Position numbers and translations under genes: made by a program. From contig CM036242.1 of assembly GCA_020698575.1 (NCBI GenBank), forward strand, positions 13,373,124 to 13,437,123: DNA of 64,000 nucleotides. Reading direction: 5' to 3'. Below the pieces are notes generated by a model. The model was not told the DNA's origin and did not search any database. It was given only the letters and a program-made list of their open reading frames with translations. The DNA comes from Bostrychus sinensis (lineage: Eukaryota; Chordata; Actinopteri; Gobiiformes; Eleotridae). Shown here piece by piece: positions 32,400 through 43,644 of the stretch (positions are counted from its first letter, which is position 1; every line of letters begins with the position of its first letter).

Positions 32400-33800
32400 T
32401 CTGGGAGTCGTCTGCGTTTCTGTGTGTGTCAGAGTACTTTTAGTTGCTTCAAGGAGGGCAATCAATCAGAAAAAAAAACAAAAAAAAACAAACATGATCA
32501 ACTCAAGACATACTGTAAACACTTATGTGTGTTTTACTGTTTGCATAGGCTTCCTTTAATTGCAACCTCAAAAGTTGTAACAGTGTGTAATATGAATGCA
32601 ATTTCTTGAAAATCTAGATTTATTCACATACATAACAATGTGTTGGATATTGAAATTGAGATATGTTGCCATTTATTTAAAATAGCTCATCTTTTCTTTT
32701 ATAAAATGGCAGCAATATGTCTCAAATACGCTGGGATGGGGCAACAAAAAGTGGGACTTACGGTTTAACTAATGAAAAAAAGCTGAACTTGGCATTTTTT
32801 CAGTAAAATGACTAGGTATGAATTGAGCATTTTAGAAAGAGAGAGTCTCCTCTTGTTGCCACTGTCCGAACATTTTTAACATAAATAAGCTGAGAGAAAT
32901 TAAAAAGAAAAAAAAAAAAAAGTTAGAAAATAATTTTTAGTAATGAAGAAACTGTAGGAGAGAGCTTTTTTATTTTAACTGGCAACATTTTAGTAAGATG
33001 ACTAGCATTTTATAAAGGGAGAGTCTCCTTGTTTGCCCCACCCCAACTTTTGTTGAGATGTGCTGCTGTTATCAAATTCAACATGAGCTGTTATTTTTCC
33101 AGGAAATTGTAAAATATCTCAGTTTCAGCAGCTGATATACTGCATTGTTATGGTCTATTGAGGATAAAATAGTTTTGTTTGTTGGTTGGTTTGTTTATTG
33201 CAAAGCTGTTGCAAAGATTAGTGAAATCTGTTACATTTATTATAAAAAAAAAAAAAAAAAAATGTTTTGTTTTTCAGCTAGGACAAGCCAACAAAAAGTA
33301 AGGGAAGGTTTTACTCATGAAAGAAGAAAAAAATCTGGCGGGAAGATTTTTTTGGGGTCAAGCGTAAACATTTCAGAAGCATCCCCAATTCCAAATTGAC
33401 CATAAACAATATCTGTATCATGTGTGAAAATTGAGATTTGTTACTATTTGATGGTTTTAAAAAAAGCCAATTTTTTATTAGTTGGCAGAAACATGTCTCA
33501 AAAAGGTTGGAATGAAGCATTAAAAAGTTGGAAAATAGGTTTTAGAAATGAAGAAACAGCTGGAGTAAGCGTTCTAGAAAGGGAGAGTCTCCTTTTGTTG
33601 CCCTGTCCCACCCTATTTATTGTTTATTGTGAATAAAATGTGGTTTATGAGATTTGCAGACCATTACATTCTGTTTTGATTTACAATTTACACAGTGTCC
33701 CAGCATTTTTTTGGCATTACACTTGTCCTTTTAGCTGCTTCAAGGAGAGCAATAAATCTGAAAAACATGATCAACTCAAATTTTACTGTGGTTTGACTCA
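32400..33800 (+). repeat. composite of tandem diverged MITE copies
   Basis: Segments recur. TTTTAG(T/C)TGCTTCAAGGAG.GCAAT occurs at 32439-32465 and 33730-33755. GGGAGAGTCTCCT..TGTTGCCC occurs at about 32841-32862, 33018-33038 and 33580-33603. ATATGTCTCAAA..CG.TGGGATG occurs at 32716 and 33491. The right side (CATTCTGTTTTGATTTAC, ACACAGTGTCCCAGCATTTTTTTGG) matches a common teleost MITE end. So two or three diverged copies lie head to tail. Not coding. Confidence 0.6.
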
Positions 33801-34503
33801 TGCTTTAATTACTGATGTGGGCTTTACTTGCTGCTTAAGCTCTAAATAATTATTTTATTAGCTAGTCATGTGTTGAGTGCCATATGCTGCTTTTGCATAC
33901 GCATGTGTGTGCATTAAGTGTGATTTGGCTTTGTAAATATTGTAAGATGTGGCGTAATTTCCTGACATTACTTGTGTACACGAGTGCATTTAGAACAAAA
34001 CCTGTCTATATGTCTGTCAAAGAAATGAGTGTGAGGGGCTGCAGCAATGGCACACAAGCTAAATAATTCACATGCATTAAGTGTATGTTTCTGTGACGTG
34101 TCCCGCCAACCCGTCTCATTCACCATGTGCAGTAAAGTCAAGTTTAGCCAATTGGATTGCTCTCTGTCTGGATATTGATGGCTTGTCAGGATACATTTAA
34201 ACAGTATCTGAAATTCCATGTTCAGTGGTCGGTGAGGCTTTGTCAAAAACAAATGACACTGTAAAAATATGTAATTAATGTTGTGGTGTTGAGATGTTCT
34301 GGCACAAACAATTCCAGGTTGTGGTTGGAAAAATACTGTCATGGCCAAAAGCACTACTGAAAACCAAAAATATGAGGCAAATTTTTTTAATGATGAGAAC
34401 AAAATGCAGAACATCTGCCAAAAGGAAACCACAGTTTTTGCCAAAGTAACTTCCTTTACCCCAGTTTGACTAAAAATTAAAGTACCTGGGAAGTCATATT
34501 TAA

Positions 34504-34505
<2 letters not shown>
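33801..34505. other. intergenic DNA, no gene seen
   Basis: 34080-34230 is slightly more balanced. The minus-strand frame of 158 codons across 33968-34444 has no recognised domain. Confidence 0.4.

Positions 34506-34507
<2 letters not shown>

Positions 34508-34587
<80 letters not shown>
34508..34587. repeat. (TA)n microsatellite
   Basis: Eighty bases of uninterrupted TA, self-complementary and prone to cruciform formation and length change. Confidence 0.97.
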
Positions 34588-34589
<2 letters not shown>

Positions 34590-35435
34590 GAGTGACAGTA
34601 ACACATTAGCCAGTACTTTAACACTTTTTGTATGTGTCTGTCTTATAAAAAAAAAAAAAAAAGACAGGTCAAACAGCACAGAACCTGGTGGACAAAATCA
34701 TTTTAGTTCCATTACTTGTTACCAGAGAGGACAAACTACAAACTGCTCTAGGAGAAGCAAGATTCTGGTACATGATATCATCAAAATAAAGTTTGTTCAT
34801 AGATAGCATGTGTCTGCAGGCCTCCATAGCTCTTTACTTGCCGTAAAAATGCGTGTAAGGTGTGAATTGCAGTTTGCACTTTTACCACCAGATGTTGCAA
34901 AAATCAAAATTCAGAATTTCAAAAATTCTAAATTTAAAACTCAACCTAAATTAAAGAATGGTTTGAAATTATAAATTGAACCTTTGTATGTTCAGTGAAG
35001 GCTTGGAGTATATTAGGTCTGAAAGGTCTGACATTTAGTATAAAGCAATGTGAACTGGTTGATCAATATGTAATTGTCTCTACTGCATTTTAGGAAAACA
35101 ACAATAAAAGAAAAACAATGATCATGTTGGTTGTGTGGTGTCGTTTGTATGTATACAGAGAACTGCAATGCATTTGAGTTGAAGCACTCATTTAACCATA
35201 AGATGTGCATCTGTTTCCAACCACTCTGGTGTCATGAAGCAAAAGCCACACGTACATGTAAAATAGCACATGTCTATGGTTTAAATCCATACAAGCAGTT
35301 TCCGGTTACTGTTAAAAAACGCATGTTCTCCATTATCCACCACCAGAACTTATTGTGCATGCTGCTATGAAAACGCAAACGTACTGCCATCCAGTAGTTG
35401 AGAGTAAAGTATTACTTCAAATAAACATTCTGTTT
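34590..35435. other. intergenic DNA, no gene seen
   Basis: AT-rich; A tract 34649-34663. Nothing recognised. Confidence 0.45.
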
Positions 35436-35439
35436 CCCA

Positions 35440-36320
35440 GAGCAAGCCTTTGTGAATAAATGGAACGGAGAAAGAACAGAGGGGTTTTCTCCGGAGCATG
35501 ATTGGCTGCAGATGTGAGCTCCGGCCTGGGTTTGGTTAAAACCCCGCTGCCAGGAATATTCGCTACAATTCAATAAATAGAGCTGTTAGGAGCGAGGCAT
35601 TTCCTTGTCACCATGTCAAGGTTTCGGAGCGGATGTTTCACATTGGATGTTTTTACTAGCGCTGTGGTGTATCTAATGCTCAGCCTATACACACTGTTTG
35701 ATATGAAAGACTGTAACTCAAGAATCCTGCATTTAGGCAGATCAAAAGATGACCTGAATAAAGATACAAAATTGAGGTTTTATACCGGCAGCCCCTTTGG
35801 CGGTGGTGTAATGGTTCGATTTTCTGCGTTAGAAGTATCTAGTTCATCAAATAAATTCAGAATAAAACATAACACGCATGTTCTCATTGCTCCTTTACAG
35901 CTCCCTTTAACTAATTCTCTCCTGCCTCAGCCCCTCCTCATCTCTCCCCATCTGCGAGGAGATCAAATCATTGTATGGAGAAATCCTGGGTGATCCAAGA
36001 GGGCCGGGCAGAAAGGTCACGGCGAGAGTCCGTAAAATGGATGAAGCCTAATGATTAGCTCAACCTTTACCTAATCAATAATCATTTATCCAACAATATC
36101 ACCGGCAGCCATAGCCCCATTTGCCATTAACCTCGGTGGTGAGGAGAGAGGCAGTATTGTTTCCTCTGGCAGCTTTATGGCACTCCAATGAGTGGTCGGG
36201 GCCAGAATAGAAGCTTAAGGTTGGATCTCAATGGCTCAGATCCTATTAAGAGACTGTAGGTATTTTAGCGCAGCAGTGTCATATAATTACCCTTTTGAAT
36301 GATTGACTGTGACACAGGCC
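35440..36320. promoter_or_regulatory. strong candidate conserved regulatory cluster
   Basis: Two repeat-free blocks: 35440-35640 (CATGATTGGCTGCAGATG, GTTAAAACCCCGCTGCC, TACAATTCAATAAATAG) and 35935-36320 (AATCATTGTATGGAG, CCTAATGATTAGCTC, ACCTAATCAATAATCATTTATCC, CGGCAGCCATAGCCCC, CCATTAACCTCGGTGG). CTAATGATTAG at 36048-36058 is a near-palindromic paired homeodomain site. This is the densest such stretch upstream of tshz (about 24 kb from its ATG). The 126-codon frame across it lacks any known domain and is probably chance. Confidence 0.45.
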
Positions 36321-36324
36321 ATAC

Positions 36325-36647
36325 TGTGGAAATGGTAAAGGAGGGAGACATTTTTTATTAAAGGATATAAAACGTGTCTGACATACCTTTAATTAATTAA
36401 ATCATGAGCTCAGTGGAAAAAAATGAAACAGCATTTTCTTTTAGAATTATCTCCTGAGGTTCTTGAAGCAGAAAGTCTGTTTTTTATTTACACAGTCTAC
36501 TCAGAAACTATCTTTCTTTTGACTTGAAAATTCACTATTATTACTATTACTATTAAAATGTTATATTCTATATTTTGGCTGTAAGTTACCAGTAAAGTAT
36601 TTTAAGTGCATTATTTATTATTAATAGTATTATTGTTGTTATTATTA

Positions 36648-36697
<50 letters not shown>

Positions 36698-37790
36698 TTG
36701 ATGTTAAGGGTTGATGTAAACATGTAATAAATTGTGTAAATATTTCTCTTAAATACTGCATTTTGTGGTGCAGTGAACTAACCTGTGAATGTAAATTTGC
36801 TCTGAATGCAAACTCTTGCTCGGTGTATTATATGAATAAATCTTGTGTGCAGCAGCATTTTTTTTTAGAATAACTCACAACTATTAAGCAGTAATAAAGC
36901 ATTAATAAACATGTAGTTAACAACAATTTAATGAATAAACAGTTTATCAATCCTGAAATTACGTTTTAAATTATTATCCAAATTAAAGTTAAAATTATAT
37001 CCATTCAGAATAATAGTAATAAGTGGAATTAATTTACTCATTAGGCTGACTTGATTTTGATTTGACTTTTTATACTTATTTTAAGCAAGATTATCTGCTA
37101 GCATTAGAAAATGCACTTGCAATAAGACAAAAAAAAAAAAAAAAATCTTATAACAAGTCATTCATTTCATAAAAACAAAACAGATTTCCAAAAGGCTTCA
37201 TTAAAAAACAATACTTCACAAACAGTAGGATACAGTTGGTGGTGTTCTGGTTTTAGGCTGTGACATTTTTTTTTTTCTTGTTGTTTTAAAGATTAAAAAA
37301 AAAAGTGCAAGCATATGTGAACCTAGCAACATCATCTGTGCTAATTCAGAAAGTATTTTGCCTCATCTACACATCTCTGCAGCAACTAAAGATGTCCAAA
37401 ATCTACTTTGGAGGACAATAACAGCTGAAAAAGAAGGCACTTGGACATATATATAAAGGTTGAACATGTTTAGTTCTTGAAAATGTCCGATAGATACATA
37501 AATGACTGAACGTGCAATCTAGCGGTTAGAAGTTTTAGTATTCTTGTCTTTTAGAAAGCATTTGGCAAACATGACCTCAACAAAGGCCTCAGAGAGTAAA
37601 TATGAAACCCACATTTATAATGTACAAATAATAACTGTAAGCTTTGAATTGCTAAACAAATAATGCCAATTAAGTGTCATAACCAAGCAGTAAAATGTTT
37701 AGCAAGTACTTTTTTTTAAATTAATGTGCTCAAAAGGAAAGATGAAGTCTATTTTTTTTATAGTACAAAGGATGCACAGTCTGTATCCCT
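36325..37790. other. intergenic AT-rich DNA
   Basis: Nothing recognised beyond the (TTA)n array listed next and A/T tracts (37129-37144, 37266-37277). Confidence 0.45.
36651..36698. repeat. (TTA)n microsatellite
   Basis: Sixteen TTA units, continuing imperfectly to the left to 36610. Confidence 0.95.
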
Positions 37791-37794
37791 CCTC

Positions 37795-37970
37795 TCGCAC
37801 ACCCTTAGCCGTAGTGCCTGTCTCCTCTGTGTCTCTCCATGATGCCATCTTCATCATAACCTCCCCCTTTTATTGCCTTTAATGACTCCCCCTCTTCTTT
37901 CATTAATTCTTTATCGATTCTGCCTGACGTTGCCTGAATTATTTTCCAATTACAGCAAATAAAAGAAACG
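37795..37970. promoter_or_regulatory. candidate regulatory block
   Basis: GATGCCATCTTCATCATAACC, TTCATTAATTCTTTATCG and GAATTATTTTCCAATTACAGC in a repeat-free stretch. Compositional call. Confidence 0.3.
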
Positions 37971-38064
37971 GAAAAAACCCATCACAAATACATTCCCGCC
38001 TTTGTGTATCTGTATGTTTAAACATCTCATACCTCCACATATTACCCACGACCTCTCTCTGAAG

Positions 38065-38425
38065 CATTACTATCATTTGGTGCGGTGGTAGAAAATTGCA
38101 AGCGCACACATACGACCAGGGCAGCGTGTGTGTTTGTGTGTGAGAGAGAAAGTGTTAAAGGTCACAGTAACGCTAATGGTTCCAGCTATCTTACGTGCAA
38201 TAAGTTGAGAGTCTTTGGACAGGCGTATCACAAAAGCGGCTGGAACGTGAGCGGAAAACAAGCAAGCTATCGTTGTTAGTGTGCTGTTTTGAGAAGCTGA
38301 ATGATGCGTCCGACGGTGGATAAAGTTGAAAGTTGCAGAATTAGCCTCAGAGGTCCATCACAAGCTTGCACTTAATACCCACAGGTCATTAATTACAGCA
38401 ATTATTCACCTACATATCGCGGACA
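38065..38425. promoter_or_regulatory. candidate regulatory block
   Basis: 38150-38425 is balanced and repeat-free (AGGTCACAGTAACGCTAATGG, GGCGTATCACAAAAGCGGC, GCGTCCGACGGTGG, GGTCATTAATTACAGCAATT). It ends at a T tract of 27 at 38440-38466. Confidence 0.35.
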
Positions 38426-38435
38426 ACTATCGACT

Positions 38436-38466
<31 letters not shown>

Positions 38467-38469
38467 CTG

Positions 38470-38920
38470 TGCTTAGGCTGTGTTGTCTGGTATTACGACC
38501 TAACGGCTCAATGGGAAAATAAACAGAGCATATTAAGCGTGTGCATGATTTGGAGAGAAACTGCAAAGAAATATGGAAATGGATTTTTACCTGCATGGGA
38601 CTTTTTGAATTGTTTATTATGTACAAGTAGAGTAATGCAAGGTTCTCAGTCGTCCAATTAGGCTCCATTACTCTGAGGTAGTGTGACAGAGAAGTGATGT
38701 AAAAGCACAGAGCGTAGAATAAGATGGATGAATTCTATACTGCGGTGTGACTGTATTTTGAGGCAACAGTGTTTTTAGCTCATCTTACAGTATATTATTC
38801 TACAAACAGCTTAAATGTGATGCACACAAGTGATAAAAACAGTGGATAAAATGCAAAATTACACACTTTTGTGATTGTAAATAGATTGGTTGGGGTGGTG
38901 CTATAATGTTTTTCTTCAAT
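38470..38920. other. intergenic DNA, no gene seen
   Basis: No recognisable feature. Minus-strand frames run through the T tract. Confidence 0.4.
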
Positions 38921-38925
38921 CACAC

Positions 38926-39350
38926 ATTGTTTAATTCTGGTCAGCAAATTGGCCCAGTTTTTAAGAAAGATATCTGTCAAAAGTATCTATTTGCCTCTAC
39001 ACTCAATTGACTCAAAAGTTAGACATGGGTATGGAATCAGAAACTCTTTCTTAATGCGTTACACATTACCTTTACCTAAAACCATTGCTTTAAATAAATC
39101 TGTCTTATATAGAGCTGTGTCAGTATGGAATAATCTGCCTCTGTATCTATAGTAGATTAATAAGGTTGACTTTTTTTAAATTACATTATCATTGTATTGT
39201 TTATGTATTAATTATGTGGATGTTTAAATTAACATTTCAAATGTTTTATTTATTATGAATATTATTGTCATTGTTGTTCTATGTGGACCCCAGGAAGAAT
39301 AGTTATTGCTGCAGTAATAACTAATGAGGATCCTGAATAAAGAAAAAAAG
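38926..39350 (+). mobile_element. LINE 3' end with ORF C-terminus
   Basis: A 5'-truncated non-LTR retrotransposon tail. The frame at 38949-39152 ends RAVSVWNNLPLYL and is preceded by an arginine/tyrosine-rich stretch, the typical far C-terminal end (..WN.LP..) of fish LINE reverse-transcriptase ORFs. The 3' UTR follows with ATGTGGACCCCAGGAAGAAT, TAATGAGGATCC and TGAATAAAG ending at an A-rich tail near 39350. It is inserted directly beside the MITE starting at 39351. Confidence 0.7.
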
Positions 39351-39785
39351 AATGAGTAATCCTGTATTCTCTAGCACTGCCTTTCTGAGGCCTCAGAACA
39401 CTCCATAAACCCCACCCCACTCCAGGAAGCACTGACCAAACATCCAGCCCTCTACATGCAGTCTGCTGTCATTCATTTATGAAAAAAAAAAAAAAGAAAA
39501 GGTTTACAGCTCTTTTTCCAGTGATTTTAAAAGTTACAAAAAGTTTAAGGAAATGAAAAGCTTGTTTTATGTTTCTGTTCAAATAAAGCATAACAGAGCT
39601 GCCCTCTCCTGGTCTCTTCACCTGTTTCTTTATGACAGTAGTAAAGTAATGATTGGAAACACTTGCTTTTAGTTCCATGTTTGTAAAGGTGGTAAAATGT
39701 GTAATGCTGTTCTAGAGGTAACCAAAATTGTTCTAAAAATACAAATAAATATAAAATAAAAGCATAATATAACTTAAAAGCATAA
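39351..39785 (+). repeat. TTAA-type MITE, family A copy 4 (left-truncated)
   Basis: Starts inside the element at GAGTAATCCTGTATTCTC, directly after the LINE tail. Continues through CCAGGAAGCACTGACCAA, CTCTCCTGGTCTCTTCACC, TCTAGAGGTAACCAAAATTG and AAAAGCATAATATAAC. The missing left end may have been replaced by the LINE insertion. Confidence 0.7.
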
Positions 39786-39879
39786 TATAAGTTAACTTAT
39801 CAGACCCTTATGGGGTTAATACTGTCCTAGTAGCATTTTTAGCTAAATCAGATGATTCATCGTAAATGCATATAAGTGC

Positions 39880-40085
39880 ATGGTTAGTTCACCCACCTTT
39901 GTTGCTAGAGGTCGAGGGGTTCAATTCCCTAACATGGAGCACAAAAAGTCCAGCCATAATATGTGCCAGTACCAAACCCAGATAAACAAAGAGGGTTGTG
40001 TCAGGAAGGGCATCCAGAGAAAAAAAACCTGTACCCATGGAAATGAAAAGGGCTTTTGAAGCATTTGATGCAAAGTTGGACAACA
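39880..40085 (+). repeat. tRNA-derived SINE
   Basis: B-box-like AGGGGTTCAATTCCC (39913-39927) is followed by the body GTCCAGCCATAATATGTGCC, CCAGATAAACAAAGAGGGTTG and AGGAAGGGCATCCAGAG. Related copies lie at 42715, 45425 and 53345. Confidence 0.65.
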
Positions 40086-40143
40086 CAGTTTGACCAGAGT
40101 TCAAGTTCTTTTTTTTTTTTTTTTTTCAAACTTGAGCAGGTCT

Positions 40144-40892
40144 TTAAAGTTACACTGTGTAACTTTTCACCTAAATATGTGGGGCATATTGACTTGTTTT
40201 TGTGATTTTTTGAGCGATTATAAGGCCTGAGGCGCGATCTGTTGCTCCGAGCGGGGCTTCTGTACTGAGAAACCGCCCTCGCAACTTGGCCGGGAGCGCT
40301 CCGCTGTTCAGGAAAAGTCACGTGACAGGGAACGACTTGAGGCGCAGGTATAACCAGGAAGCGACTTTTAGCGTTGTTATTTTCGCCAGTTCGTCAGGGC
40401 CGAAGGACACAAGAAGATGACAAGAAGACAATGTCGGACGAGGCAAGAAAACGAAAATGTGAAAGGGACCGCACCAGATCGCAGACAAGAGTCAACATCG
40501 GACAGACTTTTGCTCGCTGGCGTCAGATGAGAGACAGAGAAGGCTGCAAATCGGATCACGTTTTTGCATCTTTATTGTTGGGCAGGTAAATTAGCCTCTT
40601 TATTTTTTCTTTAGAACGTGCTTTTTCATACAGTTATTAGTTGTTTTTACTGCGACCATTGCGCGATATTTGTTGATAAGCTAACGCTAGCGCTAACTCT
40701 ATAGAAGATCCAGTCCAAACTTCCAAAGGTAGCAGCAGGTCAACTAAAGTTGAAACAATGATGGAAATAGACGCACGCTCGCACAGTTTCAGAAGGAGGA
40801 GGGGCCCTAGTGTTTACATTTTGCGACGGTGCAGTGGCACCTGTGGCCTCTAGAGGCGCAAGACCGGGAATCTTACACAGTGTAACTTTAAA
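40144..40892. mobile_element. DNA transposon with palindromic ends and one host-like exon
   Basis: Terminal inverted repeats TTTAAAGTTACACTGTGTAA (left, from 40143) and the inverse ending ACACAGTGTAACTTTAAA (right, to 40892) bracket 0.75 kb. The left terminus 40146-40166 is itself a 21-bp perfect palindrome. The interior is GC- and CpG-richer than the surroundings and carries a short open exon at 40431-40585. The superfamily is uncertain. It could be a young deletion derivative of an autonomous element. Confidence 0.75.
40431..40585 (+). CDS. short basic N-terminal exon inside the transposon
   Basis: ATG at 40431 opens MSDEARKRKCERDRTRSQTR and continues VNIGQTFARWRQMRDREGCK to a donor GGCAG|GTAAAT at 40586. 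The pattern (very basic start, TRVNIG..F.RWR..R...G.K.D) resembles a short N-terminal domain I associate with many fish-specific predicted proteins, which I recall only loosely. It could bind DNA. No further exon or catalytic triad is present before the right terminus, so this is a fragment. Choosing the second Met over 40374 fits the pattern better. Confidence 0.5.
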
Positions 40893-40929
40893 TGCATTAC
40901 TCAACCTAATTTTCCAGGGACAACTTAGA

Positions 40930-41258
40930 CGAACCTACACTGCTCTGTTTTGTTTTGTTTTTTCTACCTGTGGAATCCCAGACGGTGTGGGGCCTCTCCC
41001 TGTCTCTGGGTGGGTTTCCTCCAGGTGCTGCAAGTTACCCCCAACAACCTAGAACGTGCACAAAAAGCTAATCCTCCAGCCAGGTACTCCTGACCAGGAT
41101 CCTTGCTCAAGATCTGGAGAAGGGTCCCCAGGTGCTGCTCTGCTGTCTCCCACTGCTCCTGACAGGTTTCCCCAGCAGCACTGATTGAAGGATGGGTCAA
41201 ATGCAGAGAACAAATTTCCCTTTGGGTGAGAATAAAAGTATAACTTAACCTTAACAAC
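40930..41258 (+). repeat. L2/SINE-like repeat
   Basis: Contains CTGGGTGGGTTTCCTCCAGG, TACCCCCAACAACC, CCAGGATCCTTGCTC and the tail GATGGGTCAAATGCAGAGAA followed by ACAAATTTCCCTTTGGG. This is the structure of a very common teleost interspersed repeat ending in AATAAAAGT. Non-coding, diverged. Confidence 0.65.
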
Positions 41259-41259
41259 G

Positions 41260-42705
41260 CCAATATACATATGTCAGCTTTAGGTATATTGAGGGAAACT
41301 ATACTGTTCTAATGGAACAAAAAAACAAACATAACAACAAAAAGAATACATGATGTTACACGTGTTTAAAACTTGACAACACTTTAGTTAAAAAAAAAAA
41401 AAAAATCATTCTTAATTATAATCATGGTTAGATTATTGCCACAAAAATGTCATATACATAATTTAACATACGTTAGAGACAATTTATGAACTATTACGGG
41501 GCCACAGAGCTAGTCCACTTTGTTGTCCAAGAGCATATCATGCACAGTATAATAAAAAAAAAGTGACAATATTGGTTTTCATTACTTAGATTGTGGAGCC
41601 CAAAATGTGTTGCTAAGAATTAATGTGCAGTCCAATAAACAAGCAATGCCAAGTACTAACATATTCACACTGTAGTTCATAAGAGAGTAAACAAATCACA
41701 TATTCAAAAAATTGTTGCAAAAATAAATATTTGTACCAGGATGTGGGCAGAAAATCACCACTGCCTTTTATGGAATCGTTCTACTTCTGGAACTGGCCTT
41801 TTGGGTGCAGTGTAGTTACTGGGTGGCACAGCAGGTTCCTTTCCAGAATCACAGCGGTGGCTATTTATGTACTGCACGCTTTGGAGTGGGCCCATACAGA
41901 TGTTCACATGCGTGCAAGGGTTTGTTGCTATCAGGTCGTGTTTGCTTGTTTTCTCACAACTTCCAAATTGCAGCATCAGGAAATTAAATTACCTTGCACC
42001 ATGCACTCACCTGAGATAAGTTGTTTGGTGTTCTCTAACAAATGAGAGCCATATGTTATCTGTGTGGCGTGCCCGCAATGTTATGACCTCTCACTCCATG
42101 GTGCGCCTGCTGCATTCAGTCCTTGGATGGTACGTGTGCATGTGGTTACATCTCAGTTACTACTCATAACATTATGAGTAATGTTATTTGTTAGCATTCA
42201 GTTTGGCTCACTAATTAGATTTAAAAACAGCTTTCTTTCCGATTTAAAGTTAATAAATAAAATATTAATAAACAAGAGGCACACATAGAGAGAACTCTGC
42301 GGACCTATGACAGTTCCCTCCTAATTCACATCAACAAGTAACTATTTGTTGCTTAACTGACCTCCTGTGGATGAGGATAGCATCTTTGGCCCTATCTTGC
42401 AATGATGAAATATCTTTTAATAAATTCTTGGATTCAGAGGGCGTTCTGAATCCAGTTTTTCTTGTTAGCAAAAGTAATCTTGCTAACAAAAAACAACCAG
42501 CTTTTGAGAAAAAGCATAACCTATTTAATGAAGTATTTAACAAAGATAGCTTTAAGGGCTAATACCATCCGACAACAGTAATCAACAGCATTTTTTAACA
42601 AAGCTGGGTAACTCTAAGTAAATTCCACACTGTAAACAATGTTTAGACAATAAATTGATGTACAATACACTTATCTGCTATGTCTCTAGGCTTCCCTTAA
42701 GGAAA
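41260..42705. other. intergenic DNA, no gene seen
   Basis: AT-rich, A tract at 41391-41404. 41740-42040 is slightly more balanced, with overlapping frames on both strands and no domain. Confidence 0.42.
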
Positions 42706-42714
42706 GTGGTTAGT

Positions 42715-42950
42715 CTTCCCACTTTCCTGTGAGAAGTCAAAGGTTTTACTCCTTGATGTGGAGCCAAAAACTCCAGCAAGTTTGTGCCTCCTCCAAGCTC
42801 AGATAAATAGAGAGGTTGCATTAGGAAGGGCGTTTCGTGTAAAAACCTGCCAATGTACACAAATAAATGAAAAAGTAAGAAGGGTCTTTCATGACTGATA
42901 TGTTTATAAAGCAAAATTTCAATGTTGGACAACGTTTTTTTAAACAGATT
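42715..42950 (+). repeat. tRNA-derived SINE, diverged
   Basis: Head AAGTGGTTAGTCTTCCCACT, weak B box, body CTCAGATAAATAGAGAGGTTG and AGGAAGGGCGTTTCGTGTAA, the same family as 39880-40085. The end TTTCAATGTTGGACAACG matches GCAAAGTTGGACAACAC of that copy. Confidence 0.62.
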
Positions 42951-43375
42951 TTTTTGGCCATTTAAAGGAGAAAGTATTGTAGGAAATCAGGGAGAGAGCA
43001 GGGAGAGACATTTGGCAAACTGTCAGAGTCCAGACTCAAACCCACAATGCTGAGACAGGTTATAGTTGCCCTGTATAATTTTAACCCATTCTTTTTTCCA
43101 ACTTAAGACTGACTACATGTGCATTTCTCAACTAATACGCTTTTCCAAGGACCACTTATATTCTTATTGCACCTATACCACTGTATTTGTCTGTATTGTC
43201 TGTCCTCTGTGGCTTTGTGCTCTGTAGTGAAAGTCCTATATGTGCGTGTTTGTGCGTCCTGACCCGTCCTGCCCTCTCTCCTGCTCCTCCTTTGAGAGTG
43301 TGTGTGATATACAGGCCTCTAATTGTCAGGTCTGGCCCTCGCATTCCTCTCCTGGACGAGCCTAGCAACACCGTG
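42951..43375. other. intergenic DNA, no gene seen
   Basis: Nothing recognised; 43180-43375 is moderately balanced. Confidence 0.4.
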
Positions 43376-43379
43376 TCAC

Positions 43380-43640
43380 TTTAACAACCGCGAATTATCA
43401 CCGCGATGGAGATCTCGCCTTCACAGTGGCTCTATGAGAATATAGATACATTTCCTTCAATAAATTACCACTCTCGGACCGCACACACCAACTACCTGTC
43501 TCCTCCGCCGCCCCTCACATTCACCACTCTTTGACTGACGGTTTTACCACAACATTACGGCGTCTGCCTCGGGATGGGAGCGTCGCCGCCACTGCAAATG
43601 TATCTAAAGTATCAAGCTAAAAGGGGATGGGATGGAGCGG
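43380..43640. promoter_or_regulatory. candidate regulatory block, CpG-bearing
   Basis: ACAACCGCGAATTATCACCG, CTCTCGGACCGCACACACC, ACGGCGTCTGCCTCGGG and GGAGCGTCGCCGCCACTGC give more CpG than the surroundings in repeat-free DNA. It could be an enhancer or a small non-coding promoter. Confidence 0.35.
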
Positions 43641-43644
43641 GCCC

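Noticed and set aside
33968..34444. 158-codon minus-strand frame
   Set aside because: No recognisable domain, signal or neighbouring splice structure in AT-rich intergenic DNA.
35613..35993. 126-codon plus-strand frame starting ACC-ATG
   Set aside because: The start context is good, but the frame crosses a junction between two regulatory-looking blocks and has no known domain. Kept as non-coding.
38326..38661. 111-codon plus-strand frame across a T tract
   Set aside because: The central run of phenylalanines comes from a 27-T tract; the remainder has no domain.
39900..39930. tRNA gene at B-box-like sequences (also 5775, 42745, 45490, 53385)
   Set aside because: Only the B box is well kept, the cloverleaf does not fold, and each is followed by the same SINE body. 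They are SINE heads.
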